Shown here in pieces: positions 30,132 to 32,160 of a DNA stretch of 32,160 nt. Each line of letters starts with the position of its first letter. The stretch's first letter is position 1. The DNA is from Acidobacteriaceae bacterium. GTDB taxonomy: Bacteria > Acidobacteriota > Terriglobia > Terriglobales > Acidobacteriaceae. The notes under the pieces were generated by a model. That model was not told the DNA's origin and searched no databases. It saw only the letters and a program-made list of their open reading frames with translations. The translations under genes and the position numbers were made by a program. The DNA is taken from positions 1 through 32,160 of the forward strand of contig JABFXN010000345.1 in assembly GCA_013361705.1 (NCBI GenBank), in the 5' to 3' direction.

Positions 30132-30686
30132 CTACTTCTTGTTCAGCTCACTCTCAATGGCTGCGATCACTTCCGGAGAGTCTGGCTTGACTGCCGGCTC
30201 GAAACGGTTCACCGGTGTCCCATTGCGTGCGATCAGGAACTTGGTGAAGTTCCATTTGATATCTCCACCGACAGCGGGATTTGCCGCCTTGTCGGTCAGA
30301 TAGTGATAAAGCGGTGTCTGATCGGCGCCGACGACCGAAACCTTCGACATCATCGGGAAGGTTACGTGGTACTTGCGGTTGCAGAAGGTCTTGATCTCAG
30401 CCTCTGTGCCGGACTCCTGGTTGGCGAAGTTATTGGCTGGAACACCAACGACAACCAGTCCCTTGTCCTTGTACTTCTCGTAGATGGCTTCCAGTGCGGT
30501 GTACTGTGGCGTAAATCCGCATGCGCTTGCCACATTCACGACCAGTAGAACTTTGCCCTTGTACTTCGCCAGCGAGGTCGGCTCCCCATCGATCGTCTTC
30601 AGATGGTAGTTGTAGACCTGCGTTGCTGTTCCGGCAAATGCCGCGATCGTAAAGCAGAGCAAGGACAGTATCAGTCGTTTCCGCAC
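30132..30686 (-). CDS. exported glutathione peroxidase-family thiol peroxidase
   Basis: A 184-residue peroxidase of the GPx family, reducing hydrogen and organic peroxides; bacterial members mostly use thioredoxin. The signal peptide (RKRLILSLLCFTIAAFAGTA) predicts a periplasmic enzyme. The peroxidatic Cys56 lies in NVASACGFTPQY (cysteine rather than selenocysteine), Gln90 in FANQESG and Trp in IKWNFTKFLI complete the catalytic triad; Asn follows in the same motif. A second Cys is in KTFCNRKYHVTFPM. GTG at 30686 is preferred over longer in-frame starts because GGAG lies 6 nt upstream, the signal peptide begins there, and a perfect TATAAT lies 40 bp upstream. The CNQF motif of many GPx proteins reads ANNF here. 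The upstream LolA-TPR frame overlaps its first 257 bp. Confidence 0.93.
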   Translation of the reverse strand: MRKRLILSLLCFTIAAFAGTATQVYNYHLKTIDGEPTSLAKYKGKVLLVVNVASACGFTPQYTALEAIYEKYKDKGLVVVGVPANNFANQESGTEAEIKTFCNRKYHVTFPMMSKVSVVGADQTPLYHYLTDKAANPAVGGDIKWNFTKFLIARNGTPVNRFEPAVKPDSPEVIAAIESELNKK

Positions 30687-31920
30687 AGGTTCTCCATTCC
30701 GGTAAGCCAAGGTGGCGTGTGCCGCCATTATAGAGAGTGTGCCGCGGGGAGATGTCACTGGCTGACCTTCGGCTTTCTCCTTTGCGTAGACGGTCCAGTT
30801 TTTTCTGAACTGCATCTCCCCTCGCTCCCAGCTTTAGAGCCTGTTCAAAGGCGGCAATTGCACTTTTGCGGTCCTTCTTCTGGAGATAGGCTTCCCCAAG
30901 GTTGTCGTAGGCATCCGCTGATTGCGGATTCTCCCGAACGATCTGAAGAAATACGGGTAAGGCGTGGCTGTATTTGTCGACCTTCAAAAGCTCGTATCCT
31001 AGCCAGTTCATGTCATAGACCACGTCGGCATCTTTGCCTTCGGCGCCGTGACGAAAGCCGATGTAGGTCGCCATCATCTGGCTGGGAGTGTCGTGGTTTG
31101 CCTGTTTCAGCATCGTCAGGACAACGGCTGTGATTCCCGATGGATGTACCTCAGGCGCCTGAAAGATTCCGGGATCGTTGAGCGTATTTGCTTCAATGGA
31201 CGTCCACTCCACGCCGTCGATGACCTCGCCGGTGTCGAAGTTCACCTCTTCCTCGCGCGAGAGAAGTCGGACTCCGTTCACATCCAGGTTTTTCGTATAA
31301 ACAGCAACGGTGTCGACGGCATCGCCACGCGCGTGAATTGGAAGCTTAGCCCGGGTCATGCGAATGGCATAGGTCTGCGGATCGAAGTAGTAGAGCATGC
31401 CCGATCCGCAATCTGGCCTGTCGATCTGAACAGCTTCGACATCCACACCAAGAACGTGCTGGGTTCCGAGATAGGTGGCGTGGAAGCCTCGTTCCCTATA
31501 GTCAATGAAGAGATAGTCGAAGGTAGCTCCACAGTGCAAGGCGTGCTCAGCTTTATTGACGGTGCGTACCAGCCGCTGTTTGGGCCAGTTCAGCTCCCAT
31601 CCGCGCCGGCCATCGAAGCCTTCTACGATTCTGCTCCACTGCGCGTGGCAGCCCGGAATCTCCGGCCTGCACCCCACAAGGCGTAATCCTGGGCGCATGC
31701 GAACCATCACTGATTTCGATGTTTTGGTCTGGACATACTCCTGCTGGTAGCTGCCTTCGTAATGAAACCCACGATAGATAAGGCTGTGGAGAGCGTGGAT
31801 CTTCTCGATGCCACCCATGGCGGCGATCGCCTTTTGGATGACCTCATCCGCCTTCGTCCCCTGCGCCATAAGGCATGGCGTCATAAACAGGATCGCTCCC
31901 AGCAGCAGCAAACGTGGCAT
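30430..31920 (-). CDS. exported LolA-like/TPR protein; frame runs into the next gene
   Basis: The frame encodes 496 residues. A Sec signal peptide (MPRLLLLGAILFMTPCLMAQ) has GGGAGAG about 8 nt upstream of the ATG at 31920. Residues 25-280 have the beta-strand pattern of LolA/LolB-like outer-membrane lipoprotein-sorting folds (DEVIQKAIAAMGGIEKI, YYFDPQTYAIRMTRAKLP, EEEVNFDTGEVIDG). A TPR module follows at about 345-405 (VVYDMNWLGYELLKVDKYSHALPVF, SADAYDNLGEAYLQKKDRKSAIAAFEQALKLG). Protein-like sequence ends near residue 411 (KKLDRLRKGE); the last 86 codons are an out-of-frame reading of the glutathione peroxidase gene. A frameshift or lost stop near 30775 is therefore likely; in the neighbouring frame RKPKVSQ ends at a stop at about 30755. 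Function unknown, probably envelope. Confidence 0.72.
   Translation of the reverse strand: MPRLLLLGAILFMTPCLMAQGTKADEVIQKAIAAMGGIEKIHALHSLIYRGFHYEGSYQQEYVQTKTSKSVMVRMRPGLRLVGCRPEIPGCHAQWSRIVEGFDGRRGWELNWPKQRLVRTVNKAEHALHCGATFDYLFIDYRERGFHATYLGTQHVLGVDVEAVQIDRPDCGSGMLYYFDPQTYAIRMTRAKLPIHARGDAVDTVAVYTKNLDVNGVRLLSREEEVNFDTGEVIDGVEWTSIEANTLNDPGIFQAPEVHPSGITAVVLTMLKQANHDTPSQMMATYIGFRHGAEGKDADVVYDMNWLGYELLKVDKYSHALPVFLQIVRENPQSADAYDNLGEAYLQKKDRKSAIAAFEQALKLGARGDAVQKKLDRLRKGESRRSASDISPRHTLYNGGTRHLGLPEWRTCAETTDTVLALLYDRGICRNSNAGLQLPSEDDRWGADLAGEVQGQSSTGRECGKRMRIYATVHRTGSHLREVQGQGTGCRWCSSQ
30727..30732 (-). promoter_or_regulatory. -10 element for the glutathione peroxidase gene
   Basis: On the minus strand the sequence is a perfect TATAAT, 40 bp upstream of the GTG at 30686. 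The best -35 candidate (GTGACA or TGACAT) stands 19-20 bp further upstream and is weak. It lies within the 3' end of the LolA-TPR frame and supports separate transcription of the peroxidase. Confidence 0.45.
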
Positions 31921-32000
31921 CGTCGTCTCTCCCGTGGCCCTTAGACAAGCGGCGGGTGCGGCGGTTAGGGAAGAAACCAGCATATGACGATAAACTGGAA

Positions 32001-32016
32001 GTTCCGCACGCGGAAC
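32001..32016. promoter_or_regulatory. 16-bp inverted repeat upstream of the last gene
   Basis: GTTCCGC-AC-GCGGAAC is a perfect inverted repeat ending 4 bp before the ATG at 32021 and lying between two divergent genes. It could be an operator or a hairpin covering the ribosome site (GCGGAA is the only candidate). No further support. Confidence 0.35.
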
Positions 32017-32020
32017 CTGC

Positions 32021-32160
32021 ATGTCTGCCGAAATCATCCTCCAGCAAACTCCGGACGCCGCCGCCCTGCTTGACAGGCGTGAGCAGCTTGCCGGTGTTCG
32101 CGTCAGGCTGGCCGAGTGCGAATCGGAGCTGGCGCAGCTCCGTGCCCAGCTCAAGGCCTT
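32021..32160 (+). CDS. N-terminus of a coiled-coil protein (truncated by the window)
   Basis: Forty-six codons of an open frame are visible, starting MSAEIILQQTPDAAALLDRR and continuing with a Leu/Glu/Arg heptad pattern (LAGVRVRLAECESELAQL) suggestive of a coiled coil. There is no signal peptide. The start has only a weak ribosome site, GCGGAA, inside the inverted repeat. It is divergent from the LolA-TPR gene, whose start is 100 bp away. Family cannot be assigned from this fragment. Confidence 0.55.
   Translation, partial: MSAEIILQQTPDAAALLDRREQLAGVRVRLAECESELAQLRAQLKA

Overview
The window reads as ordinary chromosomal DNA of a fairly GC-rich, aerobic, Gram-negative-type heterotroph. Three things point to an acidobacterium of the Terriglobales/Acidobacteriaceae type: the gene repertoire (secreted M1 peptidases, a Tat-exported amidase, an ECF sigma/anti-sigma/DUF4097 cassette, LolA-TPR secreted proteins), the protein sequence style, and abundant short palindromic intergenic repeats. 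This is an inference from family content; no rRNA or other taxonomic marker lies in the window. No tRNA, rRNA, CRISPR array, prophage or transposase gene was seen.

Layout. 1-2664 (-): PcrA/UvrD-type helicase cut by the left edge, with an unusual low-complexity insertion. 2895-5003 (+): a small secreted protein, a LOG-family phosphoribohydrolase and an Old Yellow Enzyme. 5196-6617 (-): a YbjQ-family protein and trpD. 6661-10329 (+): a secreted unknown, sucC-sucD (TCA cycle) with a strong terminator, and a BON-domain envelope protein. 10404-16981 (+): a secreted M1 peptidase, a Tat-exported amidase, a lone OppF-type ABC ATPase, thymidine kinase and a periplasmic Cu/Zn superoxide dismutase. 17173-18249 (-): an exported protein made of two near-identical SRPBCC-like repeats. 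18416-23027 (+): a tightly packed four-gene cassette (ECF sigma factor, zinc-finger anti-sigma factor, B-box/TM2/LiaF-like membrane protein, DUF4097-like membrane protein) with an ECF-style promoter in front; it looks like an envelope-stress signalling unit. 23160-24458 (+): a secreted serine beta-lactamase-family hydrolase. 24560-25740 (-): a small coiled-coil protein and a class II aldolase. 25915-26502 (+): a Mug-type DNA glycosylase. 26899-29052 (+): a second M1 peptidase. 29410-30075 (+): a GNAT acetyltransferase. 30132-31920 (-): an exported glutathione peroxidase and a LolA-like/TPR protein whose frame runs 257 bp into it. 32021-end (+): the start of another gene.

The most notable signal is a family of about 115-bp MITE-like elements (six copies plus a fragment). 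Their ends are a TAGAGCATTTCCCTGT-type inverted repeat. Four copies begin exactly on the stop codon of the preceding gene, and one sits in frame inside the signal peptide of the second M1 peptidase. Removing each element between a presumed TA duplication restores a stop codon or a normal signal peptide in four of five gene-associated cases, so TA-targeted insertion is a good model. A second, shorter palindromic family lies downstream of three gene ends.

Functionally the region mixes housekeeping metabolism (sucCD, trpD, tdk), repair (pcrA, mug) and a cell-envelope/secretion theme (M1 peptidases, amidase, SodC, GPx, BON protein, sigma/anti-sigma cassette).
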